A DNA stretch of 64,000 nucleotides from an uncultured Eubacteriales bacterium (GTDB lineage Bacteria; Bacillota; Clostridia; Oscillospirales; CAG-272), in the NCBI GenBank assembly GCA_905201895.1, contig CAJKPX010000004.1, forward strand, positions 1 to 64,000, read 5' to 3'. Shown piece by piece: positions 51,878 through 60,186 of this stretch (position 1 is its first letter; each line of letters begins with the position of its first letter). A model generated the notes under the pieces. It ran no database searches and had not been told where the DNA came from. It was given only the letters and a program-made list of their open reading frames with translations. The translations under genes were made by a program, and so were the position numbers.

Positions 51878-53221
51878 TCAGAACGGCAACTTCATTCTTC
51901 CGAGCATTTTCTGTCCTTTTTTGGTCTTTCCCATGTCGCTAAACTGCTTCATCATCTTGAGCATCTGCTCGAATTGGCGAAGCACCTTATTGACCTCCTC
52001 GACCGACGTTCCCGAGCCTGCCGCGATACGCTTTTTGCGCGAGGCGTTGATAATCTCGGGCTTCGTTCTTTCTCTCGGCGTCATCGCGTGGATGATCGCC
52101 TCGGTGTGTGCCAAAACCTTTTCGTCGATCTTGGCATCCTTCATCGCGCCCGGCTTCATGCCCGGCATCATGGACATGATCTGCTCGAGATTGCCCATGT
52201 TCTTCAGCTGTGCAAGCTGTGCCAGATAATCGTCAAGCGTAAAGGTTTGCTGACGCATCTTCTGCTCAAGCTCTGCCGCCTGCTTCTCATCGTAAGCCGC
52301 CTGCGCCTTGTCGATCAGGGTGAGCACGTCACCCATGCCGAGAATTCTCGACGCCATGCGGTCGGGGTGGAAGGGCTCGATCGTGTCGAGCTTCTCGCCC
52401 GTTCCGACAAACTTGATCGGCTTGCCCGTGACGAAGCGGATCGAAAGAGCCGCACCGCCGCGCGTATCACCGTCGAGCTTGGTCAGGATCACGCCCGTGA
52501 TATCGAGCAGATCGTTGAAGGTTTGCGCCACGTTGACCGATTCCTGACCGATCATGGCGTCAACCGTGAGCAGGATTTCGGCAGGGTTGACCTCTGCCTT
52601 GATGTTTTTGAGCTCATCCATGAGCACCTCGTCGATCTGCAGTCGACCTGCAGTGTCGATGAATACCATGTCATAGCCCTTTTGCTTTGCATGCTGCAGG
52701 CTCTCCTTTGCGATCTGCACGGGAGAGACCTTATCTCCCAACGTAAAGACCGGAATGTCGAGCTTTTCGCCCACAACCTGCAGCTGCTTGATTGCCGCGG
52801 GACGGTAAACGTCGCAGGCAACGAGCAGCGGGCGCTTGCCCTGCTTTTTATAGAGACCCGCAAGCTTTGCGGCGTGCGTGGTCTTACCGGCACCCTGCAG
52901 ACCGACCATCATAATAACGGTTGGCGGCTGCGAGGCGATGGTGAGCTTGGATTGCGAGCCACCCATGAGTCGGGTGAGCTCCTCGTTGACGATCTTGACG
53001 ATCTGCTGCGCGGGAAGCAGAGATTCGAGCACCTCAACGCCTACCGCACGATCGGACACGATCTTGATGAATTCGCGCACGACCTTGAAGTTGACGTCTG
53101 CCTCAAGCAATGCGAGCTTGATCTCGCGCATGCCCGCCTTGACGTCTGCCTCGGTCAGTTTTCCTTTATTGCGGAATTTTTTGAATGCATTATTCAGTTT
53201 TTCTCCAAGACTTTCAAACAT
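51878..53221 (-). CDS. ffh: Signal recognition particle protein Ffh
   Basis: GTPase that binds signal peptides and the SRP RNA for membrane targeting. The 447-residue product has the N domain, G domain motifs GLQGAGKTTHAAKLA near 107, VDTAGRLQID near 188 and TKLDGDTRGGA near 247, and a Met-rich M domain (KMLKMMKQFSDMG...KMLGRMKLPF). The ATG at 53221 has GGAGG eight bases upstream. The SRP RNA gene is not in the window. Confidence 0.97.
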   Translation of the reverse strand: MFESLGEKLNNAFKKFRNKGKLTEADVKAGMREIKLALLEADVNFKVVREFIKIVSDRAVGVEVLESLLPAQQIVKIVNEELTRLMGGSQSKLTIASQPPTVIMMVGLQGAGKTTHAAKLAGLYKKQGKRPLLVACDVYRPAAIKQLQVVGEKLDIPVFTLGDKVSPVQIAKESLQHAKQKGYDMVFIDTAGRLQIDEVLMDELKNIKAEVNPAEILLTVDAMIGQESVNVAQTFNDLLDITGVILTKLDGDTRGGAALSIRFVTGKPIKFVGTGEKLDTIEPFHPDRMASRILGMGDVLTLIDKAQAAYDEKQAAELEQKMRQQTFTLDDYLAQLAQLKNMGNLEQIMSMMPGMKPGAMKDAKIDEKVLAHTEAIIHAMTPRERTKPEIINASRKKRIAAGSGTSVEEVNKVLRQFEQMLKMMKQFSDMGKTKKGQKMLGRMKLPF

Positions 53222-53257
53222 AGGCACGTCCTCCCTTCGTCTCGGTTTGCGGCAGGA

Positions 53258-53593
53258 TCAGGAATTGACCGCCTGTGCCAGCTCCTCAACCGCATTTTGA
53301 ATGGTTTGGTCTACCCCTGCGTCACGAAGAAGCACCTGCAGGCGGTCGGCATGCTCTCTCACGCGCCGAAAGCGTGTTGCAAGCCCAAGCTTCTCCTCAT
53401 AAAAGCGCAATTCCTCCTCGGCTTTTTTGATCAGCTCCCGAACACCTTGACGCGAGATGCCGATCTCCTGCGCGATCTCGGCAAGCGAGAGGTCGTCATT
53501 ATAATAGAAATCCAGAACGGTGCGCTTTCGCTCCGAAAGGATCTCACCGTAGAAATCCAATAAAAAGCCGATTTTCAGATCTTTTTCAAACAT
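53258..53593 (-). CDS. ylxM: YlxM/UPF0122-family HTH protein
   Basis: A 111-residue sigma-factor region 4-like HTH protein (LLDFYGEILSERKRTVLDFYYNDDLSLAEIAQEIGISRQGVRELIKKAEEEL). YlxM is regularly encoded immediately upstream of ffh and is reported to modulate the SRP in streptococci. First gene of ylxM-ffh-rpsP-khpA. Confidence 0.95.
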   Translation of the reverse strand: MFEKDLKIGFLLDFYGEILSERKRTVLDFYYNDDLSLAEIAQEIGISRQGVRELIKKAEEELRFYEEKLGLATRFRRVREHADRLQVLLRDAGVDQTIQNAVEELAQAVNS

Positions 53594-53615
53594 GTTTCTT
53601 CATCCTGTATCAGGT

Positions 53616-53634
53616 GTAAAGCAAAATACTTTAC
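53616..53634. repeat. Palindrome in the ylxM leader
   Basis: GTAAAG-N7-CTTTAC immediately downstream of the -10 box; a possible operator for a repressor or for the HTH protein YlxM itself. Confidence 0.4.
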
Positions 53635-53635
53635 A

Positions 53636-53664
53636 AGTATAGCACAGACTTTTGATTTTGTCAA
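53636..53664 (-). promoter_or_regulatory. SigA promoter of ylxM-ffh-rpsP-khpA
   Basis: Minus strand TTGACA (53659-53664), 17-base spacer, TATACT (53636-53641). Confidence 0.87.
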
Positions 53665-53727
53665 GTGTTTTTTGCGATTTTTTTATATTTATTTCTTTTT
53701 CCGAGCGCGGACGGCAGGTAGCCGAGC

Positions 53728-54543
53728 TCAACCCACGATCAGCTCTGCGAGCGGAATGATTGCGGCGGGCAGAAGGATGGCGGGCATATAGTTCATGATC
53801 TTGAGCTTGGTGACGCCAAGCATATTGAGGGCAAGTCCCATAATCAGGATCGAACCAACACCCGACATGCAGGCGATCACCTCGGTGGAAAGAATGGGGG
53901 CTGCCCAATTGGCAAGCAGGGTGATGCTCCCCTGGAAAACCAGCACGAATGCCGCCGAGAACGCCACGCCGACACCGAGCGAGAGCGAGAAGATAATCGA
54001 GGAAACGAAGTCGAGGATCGACTTCGTGTAGAGCATGCTGTGGTCACCTGTGAGACCGCTGTTAAGCGAGCCGACGATGGTCATGGACCCAACGCAGAAC
54101 AGAAGCGAGGCACTCACAAAGCCCTGCGCCACGTTTCCGAAGCGTGCGCGCGCCAGATGCTCCACGCGTTCACCGAGATAACTGATGCCTCGGTCAAGGT
54201 CAAGCAGCTGACCGATCAGTGCGCCGATCGCCATTGAAACGATAATCACAAGCGTGTTCTCTCCCACAAGCTCGCTCATCAGCTGCAAAGGTCTCGAGGG
54301 GTCGCCGACAAAGCTGCCAGAGAGAGCCGCAAGAATCTGACCGTTCACAGCCGCTTTAACCGTTCCCGTGATGCCAATGGCAAGCACGCAGAGTCCCACG
54401 CCCTTGAAAATGCAATCCGAGAGTGCGGAGGAGCGCTCGCTCTTCCCTGCACCGATGAAGCGCTTTATCAAAAGACCGATCGCAGAGCCGCCGATCACGG
54501 CAAGTGCATTGACGATCGAACCCCAAAGCTTGATCTGTTCCAT
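53728..54543 (-). CDS. DUF554 family membrane protein
   Basis: The 271-residue integral membrane protein has about seven helices rich in Gly and small residues (ALAVIGGSAIGLLIKRFI at the start, GVGLCVLAIGITGTVKAA near 48, SMTIVGSLNSGLTGDHSMLYTKSILDFVSS near 155). This matches the YdfK/YqgA DUF554 family, of unknown transport function. Monocistronic, with its own spacing from the apbE cassette. Confidence 0.9.
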   Translation of the reverse strand: MEQIKLWGSIVNALAVIGGSAIGLLIKRFIGAGKSERSSALSDCIFKGVGLCVLAIGITGTVKAAVNGQILAALSGSFVGDPSRPLQLMSELVGENTLVIIVSMAIGALIGQLLDLDRGISYLGERVEHLARARFGNVAQGFVSASLLFCVGSMTIVGSLNSGLTGDHSMLYTKSILDFVSSIIFSLSLGVGVAFSAAFVLVFQGSITLLANWAAPILSTEVIACMSGVGSILIMGLALNMLGVTKLKIMNYMPAILLPAAIIPLAELIVG

Positions 54544-54593
54544 AGTAGTTTGTTCCGTTTCCTTTATTTACTTGCACTGAATATTATCGGGGA

Positions 54594-55601
54594 TCAGTTT
54601 GGAGTAAAAGCCGTCCCCAGCCCTGCTGTGGTGGTCAGGCTGCCGTCCGATCCGATCAGGATCGCCTCAAAGGAATAAGCCCCCGATCTGTAAAATTCAA
54701 GTGCACGGTCCTTCCCCATTACAAGCAGAGCAGTAGAAAGTGCATCGGCGAGTGCGCCGTCGAAGGTGATGACCGCAACGCTCGAGAGCCCCGACTCGGC
54801 GGGATATCCGCTCGCAGGATCGAGAATGTGATGGTAGCGCTTGCCGTTGACCGTGACGTAACGCTCGTAGTCCCCCGAGACCGAAAGGACCTCCCCTGCC
54901 TCGAGCTGCAGCACGCCAACCGTTGCGCCCGTTGCCTTGGGGTCACGCAGAGCAATGCGAAAGGGCTCGCCGTCGGGCTTTTTACCAAAGGTGGCAACAT
55001 TGCTCCCAAAGGTGATCAGTCCGCCCTCGACATTGCTCGACTCCAACAGCTCCAAGAGCGCCTGGATCGCCGCCCCCTTGCCAATGCCGCCGAGATCAAG
55101 CGTCACGGTGGGATCGGTCTTTTCGATGCGTCCCTCGGTGATCTGCACGCGCTCAAAGCCAACGAGTGCAAGTGCCCTGTTGAGCGCCGCATCGGTGGGT
55201 AGCACGCCGCTCTCGCCCGCCGCCTCCCAAAGGTCGATCAAAGGCGTGACGGTGGGATCAAACGCACCGTTCGTTTTTTTTGCAACGTCGAGTGCCGAAG
55301 AGATCAAAGCCAGCGTGCGCGCATCGGGCGTGTTGAGTCCTTCTGCAGAGGCATTGAATGCCGCGATCTCGCTCGTGCTCTCCCGACGCGACCAAAGGCG
55401 GTCGAGCTCACCGAGCAACGCGCGGCAACCGTCAAAGAGCGCGTTTGCCTTTGCGGTATCCTCCGTGTAGAGCGTAACACCGATCACGGTGTCCATAAAG
55501 AAAAACGCCTCGGTGTGCACGGTGGGGGCTCTGCAGCCCGAAAAGGTCGAAAAAATCAGCAAAATAGCAAGAAAAAGTGAAATGATTGATATTTTTTTCA
55601 T
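54594..55601 (-). CDS. apbE: FAD:protein FMN transferase (ApbE), lipoprotein
   Basis: Attaches FMN covalently to Thr/Ser of extracytoplasmic flavoproteins. The 335-residue precursor has a lipoprotein signal (Cys 23 in FSTFSGCRAP), FFMDTVIGVTLY near 33, NGAFDPTVTPLIDLW near 115, LDLGGIGKGAAIQ near 170 and HHILDPASGYPAES near 260. The upstream genes encode a Gx transporter-like and a NusG_II protein, the arrangement of flavin-based extracellular electron transfer loci; the flavinylated target is not in the window. Confidence 0.95.
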   Translation of the reverse strand: MKKISIISLFLAILLIFSTFSGCRAPTVHTEAFFFMDTVIGVTLYTEDTAKANALFDGCRALLGELDRLWSRRESTSEIAAFNASAEGLNTPDARTLALISSALDVAKKTNGAFDPTVTPLIDLWEAAGESGVLPTDAALNRALALVGFERVQITEGRIEKTDPTVTLDLGGIGKGAAIQALLELLESSNVEGGLITFGSNVATFGKKPDGEPFRIALRDPKATGATVGVLQLEAGEVLSVSGDYERYVTVNGKRYHHILDPASGYPAESGLSSVAVITFDGALADALSTALLVMGKDRALEFYRSGAYSFEAILIGSDGSLTTTAGLGTAFTPN

Positions 55602-56137
55602 ACGGAGCCTCCCTTTTTCAGAATCGGAGTCAGGCGCGGCACGAGCAGATTGAGCAAAAGTCCCACCGCGCTGCCAAAGATCACCGAGGCGATCAGAAGC
55701 ACGGGCAGATAGGACAGGATCACAGATGTGCCGAACAAAAGGGACGCCGCTATAATCTGTCCGCAGTTATGCGCCGCGGCGGAGAGGATCGAGGTGCCGA
55801 GAAAGCTGAGTCGCCTGCCAATCCGAGAGAGCAACAGGAGCATCAGATAGGAGAGCAGCCCTCCCATTGCCGAAAAAAAGAGCGAGGTGACCGTTCCGAA
55901 CAGCAGCCCCATCAAAAGGATGCGCGTGGCAGAGATCACGGCGGCGTCGAGCTTGGAAAGCCCGAAAAAGGCAACCAGGACCACGAGATTTGCAAGCCCC
56001 AGGCGGAAGCCCGGGAGCGGAATGATCAAGCCGATCGGCAAAAGCACCTCAAGATAGGAAAGAATCATGGCAAGCGCAGTCAGAATCGCATTGAGTGCCA
56101 CGCGTCTCGCACGCTTATCCTGCGACGAAATCGACAT
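55598..56137 (-). CDS. Gx transporter family membrane protein (EetB-like)
   Basis: The 179-residue product has five to six helices (ALNAILTALAMILSYLEVLLP, LGLANLVVLVAFFGL, LLFGTVTSLFFSAMGGLLSYLMLLL), typical of the Gx/heptaprenyl diphosphate synthase component I-like family, related in size to ECF S components. Its stop overlaps the apbE start and its start overlaps the NusG_II stop, so all three are coupled. By context EetB-like. Confidence 0.85.
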   Translation of the reverse strand: MSISSQDKRARRVALNAILTALAMILSYLEVLLPIGLIIPLPGFRLGLANLVVLVAFFGLSKLDAAVISATRILLMGLLFGTVTSLFFSAMGGLLSYLMLLLLSRIGRRLSFLGTSILSAAAHNCGQIIAASLLFGTSVILSYLPVLLIASVIFGSAVGLLLNLLVPRLTPILKKGGSV

Positions 56138-56486
56138 TTCTGTCCCCTCCCTTCACGGTCAGCGTCACGCCTGCAGGAGCGCAGAGGATCGTTTCGCCGC
56201 TCCTTGAAATCGAGCCGCTTCGGTAACATACGCCGTCGCGGCAATTGCTCTCCAGAACGTATGCCGTACCGTTCTCGATCACAACCGTGAGGGTGACCTC
56301 ACGCGAGGTGACGGTGAGTGTTTGAGATTTGGAGAGCAAATAGGACGTGCTGCCCTCGGGCGTTGTAATCACCAATACGGTAGCGTTGGGGCGGCAAAGG
56401 ACAGGAATGAGGATCATGGCGAGTGCAACGAGCAGAACAAGCAGCAGAACGGCAACGTCCTGCCACGTGATTTTCGTTTGAAGCAT
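56115..56486 (-). CDS. NusG domain II-containing membrane protein (EetA-like)
   Basis: The 123-residue product has an N-terminal membrane helix (about 9-30) and an extracytoplasmic NusG_II domain with a Cys pair motif (NCRDGVCYRSGSIS and GETILCAPAGVTLTV). This pairing with a Gx-family protein and ApbE matches eetA-eetB-fmnB sets. The ATG at 56486 follows GGAGGGG. Confidence 0.85.
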   Translation of the reverse strand: MLQTKITWQDVAVLLLVLLVALAMILIPVLCRPNATVLVITTPEGSTSYLLSKSQTLTVTSREVTLTVVIENGTAYVLESNCRDGVCYRSGSISRSGETILCAPAGVTLTVKGGDRNVDFVAG

Positions 56487-56573
56487 GCAATCCCCTCCTC
56501 TCGGCAATTCTATCTATAATATTATATCAACTATTGCGCCCGAAAGCAAGAGAAAAATAAAAAATGTTTTGTG

Positions 56574-56602
56574 TTGACATCACGGGCGAATTGTGCTACA
56601 AT
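56574..56602 (+). promoter_or_regulatory. SigA-type promoter of the isomerase gene at 56650
   Basis: TTGACA (56574-56579), 17-base spacer, TACAAT (56597-56602). Confidence 0.83.
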
Positions 56603-56649
56603 ATTCCTGTTGGAAATATCACGATTAAACAGACAAAGGAGAACAGATC

Positions 56650-57486
56650 ATGAATCCATATCAGATCGGTCTTGCGGTTTCGCCCTCGTTCGGTTTTTCA
56701 ACCGAGGATTGCTTTGCACATCTGAAGCAGCATGGCTTTGAGGCAACCTTCACAGGGTTGGGCACCCCCGAGGAACTCGACGTTTGGGCAGAAAAATGCG
56801 CTCAAAACGGTCTTTTTTATAGCTCGATCCACGCCCCCTTCAAGCGATCCGCCGCTATGTGGGAGGATACGCTCGACGGTGACGAGGGTGAGCGCGAGCT
56901 TTACGCGAGCATTGACGCCTGCGTGCAGGTCGGTGCGCCGATCGCCGTTGTGCACCCCTTTATCGGATTCGACAAGCATACGCCTACCCCGATGGGTCTG
57001 ACCCGTATGCGCCGCGTTGCCGAGTACGCCGCGAAGAAGAATATCAAGGTGGCAATTGAGAACGTGGAGGGCGAGGAATACCTCGACTACCTCATGGCAG
57101 GTCTGCGTGACTACGGTTCGATCGGCTTTTGCCTTGACACGGGTCACGAAATCTGCTACAACCGCGGACGCGATCTGCTCCGCGACTACGGCGACCGCCT
57201 GTGCTATCTGCACATCAACAGCAACGTTGGCATCACCTCCCCCGAGGGGATCATCACCTACAAGGACGATGCGCATATGCTTCCCTTTGACGGCAAGGCA
57301 GACATGGAATTTTTGGTTGAGCGTCTCAAAAAGCATCAATACAACGGTGTTTTGATGATGGAGCTTTCGCGCAGAAATCACACAGACCGCCACACCAACG
57401 ATCGCTACATCGCCATGGAGCCCGACGAATACCTCGCCGCAGCAGCCGCACAGATCAAGCGTTTGCGCGAGATGATGGAGCAATAA
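56650..57486 (+). CDS. Sugar phosphate isomerase/epimerase family TIM barrel
   Basis: A 278-residue xylose isomerase-like TIM barrel with strand-end metal-ligand candidates SIHAPF near 58, AVHPF near 100, AIENVEG near 137, CLDTGHEICYN near 161, LHINSN near 192 and MELSRRNH near 238. It shares layout and several blocks with the protein at 29171 (TGHE/CGHE, LLPF, LSRRNH/VSNRRH). Substrate unknown. AAGGAGA precedes the ATG. Confidence 0.85.
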   Translation: MNPYQIGLAVSPSFGFSTEDCFAHLKQHGFEATFTGLGTPEELDVWAEKCAQNGLFYSSIHAPFKRSAAMWEDTLDGDEGERELYASIDACVQVGAPIAVVHPFIGFDKHTPTPMGLTRMRRVAEYAAKKNIKVAIENVEGEEYLDYLMAGLRDYGSIGFCLDTGHEICYNRGRDLLRDYGDRLCYLHINSNVGITSPEGIITYKDDAHMLPFDGKADMEFLVERLKKHQYNGVLMMELSRRNHTDRHTNDRYIAMEPDEYLAAAAAQIKRLREMMEQ

Positions 57487-57633
57487 TTTTACTTTTTTGA
57501 TAAAGAACGGTGCCTTATGCAGCTTGCATCCGAGGCACCGTTCTTTTTTTCATAAGAACAACGAACATAAAAACGAACGCTTTTGCTCCTTCGGCATAAA
57601 ATGGTATCAAGACAAACCGAAGGAGGGCTAAAA

Positions 57634-58083
57634 ATGAACGTAGAGCAGCAATCCGATTATACTCCGAGCGTGGGCGAGGGTGCCTTGATTGTCCACGTGA
57701 CCACCGCACGCGGCTCCATTCCGCTCGAGGGTGCGCAGGTGCTGGTGCGTGCATACGGAGACGACGGCGCGGAGGGGCGCGGTGACGTGATCACGTCAGT
57801 CATTACGGGACGCGACGGAAACACATCTCGCATTTCTCTGCCCGCCCCTGCCCGTGCCGATTCGCTCAAGCCAAGCGCAAACGGCGTTGCGCCCTTTGCA
57901 TCCTATATTGTGGAGGTCTTTCTGGAAGGCTATTTTGCGCAGAATTATATTAACGTGCCGATCTTTGACGGGATCACCGCCATCCAACCCGCCGATATGA
58001 TTCCGCTCTCCGAGAATGACAAAACCGACTCGCGCACACCCGACGGAGAACGATTTTTTGAGTCCTCCGCCCCCGATCTTTGA
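57634..58083 (+). CDS. Small beta-sandwich-like protein, unknown function
   Basis: The 149-residue product resembles a carboxypeptidase-regulatory/CNA-B-type beta-sandwich: GALIVHVTTARGSIPLEGAQVLVRA, then ITGRDGNTSRISLPAP and YIVEVFLEGYFAQNYINVPIF, followed by a disordered tail. No signal peptide. AAGGAGGG precedes the ATG at 57634. It is the first gene of a three-gene unit with two peptidoglycan-binding proteins, so it may be a structural partner of them. Confidence 0.75.
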   Translation: MNVEQQSDYTPSVGEGALIVHVTTARGSIPLEGAQVLVRAYGDDGAEGRGDVITSVITGRDGNTSRISLPAPARADSLKPSANGVAPFASYIVEVFLEGYFAQNYINVPIFDGITAIQPADMIPLSENDKTDSRTPDGERFFESSAPDL

Positions 58084-58131
58084 TCTCTTATCGAGCATCC
58101 TCACAAAATTTCAAGGGAAGGAAAATTTACC

Positions 58132-59529
58132 ATGCCGCAATTACCGATCATTCCCGAAACCATCACGGTGCATCTCGGTCCACCCGACAGCGAGGCGGAA
58201 AACGTGACGCTCCCCTTTCTCGACTACGTTGCAAACGTGGCGTCGAGTGAAATCTATCCCACCTGGCCCGAGAGCGCCATCCGCGCCAATATGTACGCGC
58301 AGATTTCCTTTGCGCTAAACCGCGTCTACACCGAATATTACCGCACGCGCGGCTATGATTTTGATATTACCAATTCGACAGCCTTTGACCAGTATTTTGT
58401 AAAGGGACGCGATATTTTCGGCAATATCCGCGAAATCGCGGGCGATCTGTTCAATAACTACATCCGCCGCGTTGGCAACGTGGAGCCGCTCTTTGCGCAA
58501 TACTGCAACGGCACTACGGTGACCTGCAACGGACTTTCGCAATGGGGCTCGGTGGAGCTTGCAAATCAGGGGCTCACGCCTTACGAAATTCTGACCTACT
58601 ACTACGGCAACGACATTGAGCTGATCCGCGACGCACCGATCCAAAACGCCACCGAGAGCGCGCCCGACGTGCCTCTGCGCCTCGGACTTGCAAACGATGC
58701 GGTGCGCACGCTCCAGATTCGGCTCAATCGTATCTCCTCAAACTTCCCCTCCATCCCAAAAATTGCCGCCACCGACGGTATTTTCGGCACCGACACCGAG
58801 GAAGCAGTGCGCCGCTTTCAGGAAATTTTCAACCTCACGCCCGACGGCGTGGTGGGAAAATCAACCTGGTATCGCATCCAGAACGTCTATATCGGAGTTA
58901 AGCGCCTCACCGACCTCAATTCCGAGGGCATCACGCTCGACGAGGTGACCGATCAATATCCGGGAGTGTTGCAGCTCGGGGACACGGGCAACGCCATACT
59001 CAATCTGCAATTTTTTATCGCCTATCTCTCGCAATTTTACGAAACGATCCCGCCCGTTGCCATCGACGGCGTGTTCGGGGAGTCGACCCGCGCGGCCGTG
59101 GAGGCGGTGCAGCGTACCTTCGGGCTTCCCGTTGACGGCATCGTGGGTGAGCGGACGTGGCATGAGCTCTATCGCGCCTACGTTGGGATCGTCAACACGA
59201 TTCCGCTCGAATACGTGGAAGGCTACACGGTGCCCTACGGCGGAGTTCCGCTTCGTATCGGTGCCGATTCGGAGTCGGTGCGCCTGCTTCAGGAATATCT
59301 CAACTATATCGCACGCACCTACACCGAAATTCCCGTGACCAATCCCACCGGATATTTCGGTCCGCGTACGCAGGAGGCTGTGCTCGCGTTTCAGAGCCGC
59401 TTCGGGATCACGCCGACAGGGGTGGTCTCCGCCACCACGTGGACCGCGATCACCGAGCTCTATAACGCCCTCTACAAGGGAATGGAGCTGCAGGACGGTC
59501 AGTTTCCCGGCTTTGCTGTTGGCAGCTGA
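58132..59529 (+). CDS. SpoIID-like domain protein with three peptidoglycan-binding domains
   Basis: The 465-residue product has an N-terminal SpoIID/LytB-like region (about 40-165: MYAQISFALNRVYTEYY near 55, FAQYCNGTTVTCNGLSQWGSVELANQGLTPYEILTYYYG at 121-159) and three PG_binding_1 repeats (about 181-255, 278-352 and 372-448, each with a DGxFG and xTW landmark). SpoIID is a lytic transglycosylase of sporulation; whether this copy is catalytic is unclear. It lacks a signal peptide. Ribosome site GGAAGGAAAA precedes the start. Confidence 0.85.
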   Translation: MPQLPIIPETITVHLGPPDSEAENVTLPFLDYVANVASSEIYPTWPESAIRANMYAQISFALNRVYTEYYRTRGYDFDITNSTAFDQYFVKGRDIFGNIREIAGDLFNNYIRRVGNVEPLFAQYCNGTTVTCNGLSQWGSVELANQGLTPYEILTYYYGNDIELIRDAPIQNATESAPDVPLRLGLANDAVRTLQIRLNRISSNFPSIPKIAATDGIFGTDTEEAVRRFQEIFNLTPDGVVGKSTWYRIQNVYIGVKRLTDLNSEGITLDEVTDQYPGVLQLGDTGNAILNLQFFIAYLSQFYETIPPVAIDGVFGESTRAAVEAVQRTFGLPVDGIVGERTWHELYRAYVGIVNTIPLEYVEGYTVPYGGVPLRIGADSESVRLLQEYLNYIARTYTEIPVTNPTGYFGPRTQEAVLAFQSRFGITPTGVVSATTWTAITELYNALYKGMELQDGQFPGFAVGS

Positions 59530-59544
59530 CGGAAGGAGGAACCC

Positions 59545-60084
59545 ATGCCCATGCATCAGAACCACGCCGTTGCCGTGGAAAATCTGCAACGCTATCTGCG
59601 TCGCCTTTCCTTTGGAGAGCCCACCATCCCCGATCCGCCCGTGGATGGGATTTTTGAAGCACGTACCGAGGAGGCGCTGCGCGAGTTTCAGCGCCTGCGC
59701 GGTCTTCCGATCACGGGACGCGCCGACCGTGACACATGGGAGCGGCTCTATGAGGACTACCGTGCCGCACTTGCCCTCGGCGTTCAGCCGCAGCGGATCG
59801 CACTCTTTCCGCTCACACCCGACGGCTATCTGCTCACTCCCGGAAGCCGCGGCTTTGCCGTGACCGCTTTGCAATACATGCTTCGCGAGCTTCATCACCA
59901 TTACAAGGAATTGACCGACCTGCCCCAAACCGGCGTTTACGATGCCGACACCGATCGCGCCGTTCGCTTATTTCAGCGTCGAAACGGTCTCGTCGAGAAC
60001 GGAGCGGTGGGACTGCTCACCTGGAACGCGCTGACCGACCAATACAATCTCTTCTTTTTCCGCTCCGAGCAGGATATTTTTTAG
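59545..60084 (+). CDS. Tandem peptidoglycan-binding domain protein
   Basis: The 179-residue product consists of two PG_binding_1 repeats (about 5-75, DGIFEARTEEALREFQRL; about 95-170, TGVYDADTDRAVRLFQRRNG...LLTWNAL) and little else. No signal peptide and no catalytic domain. It begins 15 bases after the SpoIID-like gene, with GGAAGGAGGA as ribosome site, so the two are probably co-expressed and may act together. Confidence 0.87.
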   Translation: MPMHQNHAVAVENLQRYLRRLSFGEPTIPDPPVDGIFEARTEEALREFQRLRGLPITGRADRDTWERLYEDYRAALALGVQPQRIALFPLTPDGYLLTPGSRGFAVTALQYMLRELHHHYKELTDLPQTGVYDADTDRAVRLFQRRNGLVENGAVGLLTWNALTDQYNLFFFRSEQDIF

Positions 60085-60132
60085 GAGTCCTGCAAAGCCT
60101 TCAAAAAACGTTGCAGTTCAACGTCACATAAG

Positions 60133-60178
60133 AAAAAACCGCTTCTCCGTCACGTTTTCGTTCGGGGAGCGGTTCCTT
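60133..60178. terminator. Terminator between the peptidoglycan cassette and phosphatase gene
   Basis: AACCGCTTCTCCG (60137-60149) pairs with CGGGGAGCGGTT (60163-60174). Confidence 0.82.
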
Positions 60179-60186
60179 CGGTTGTA

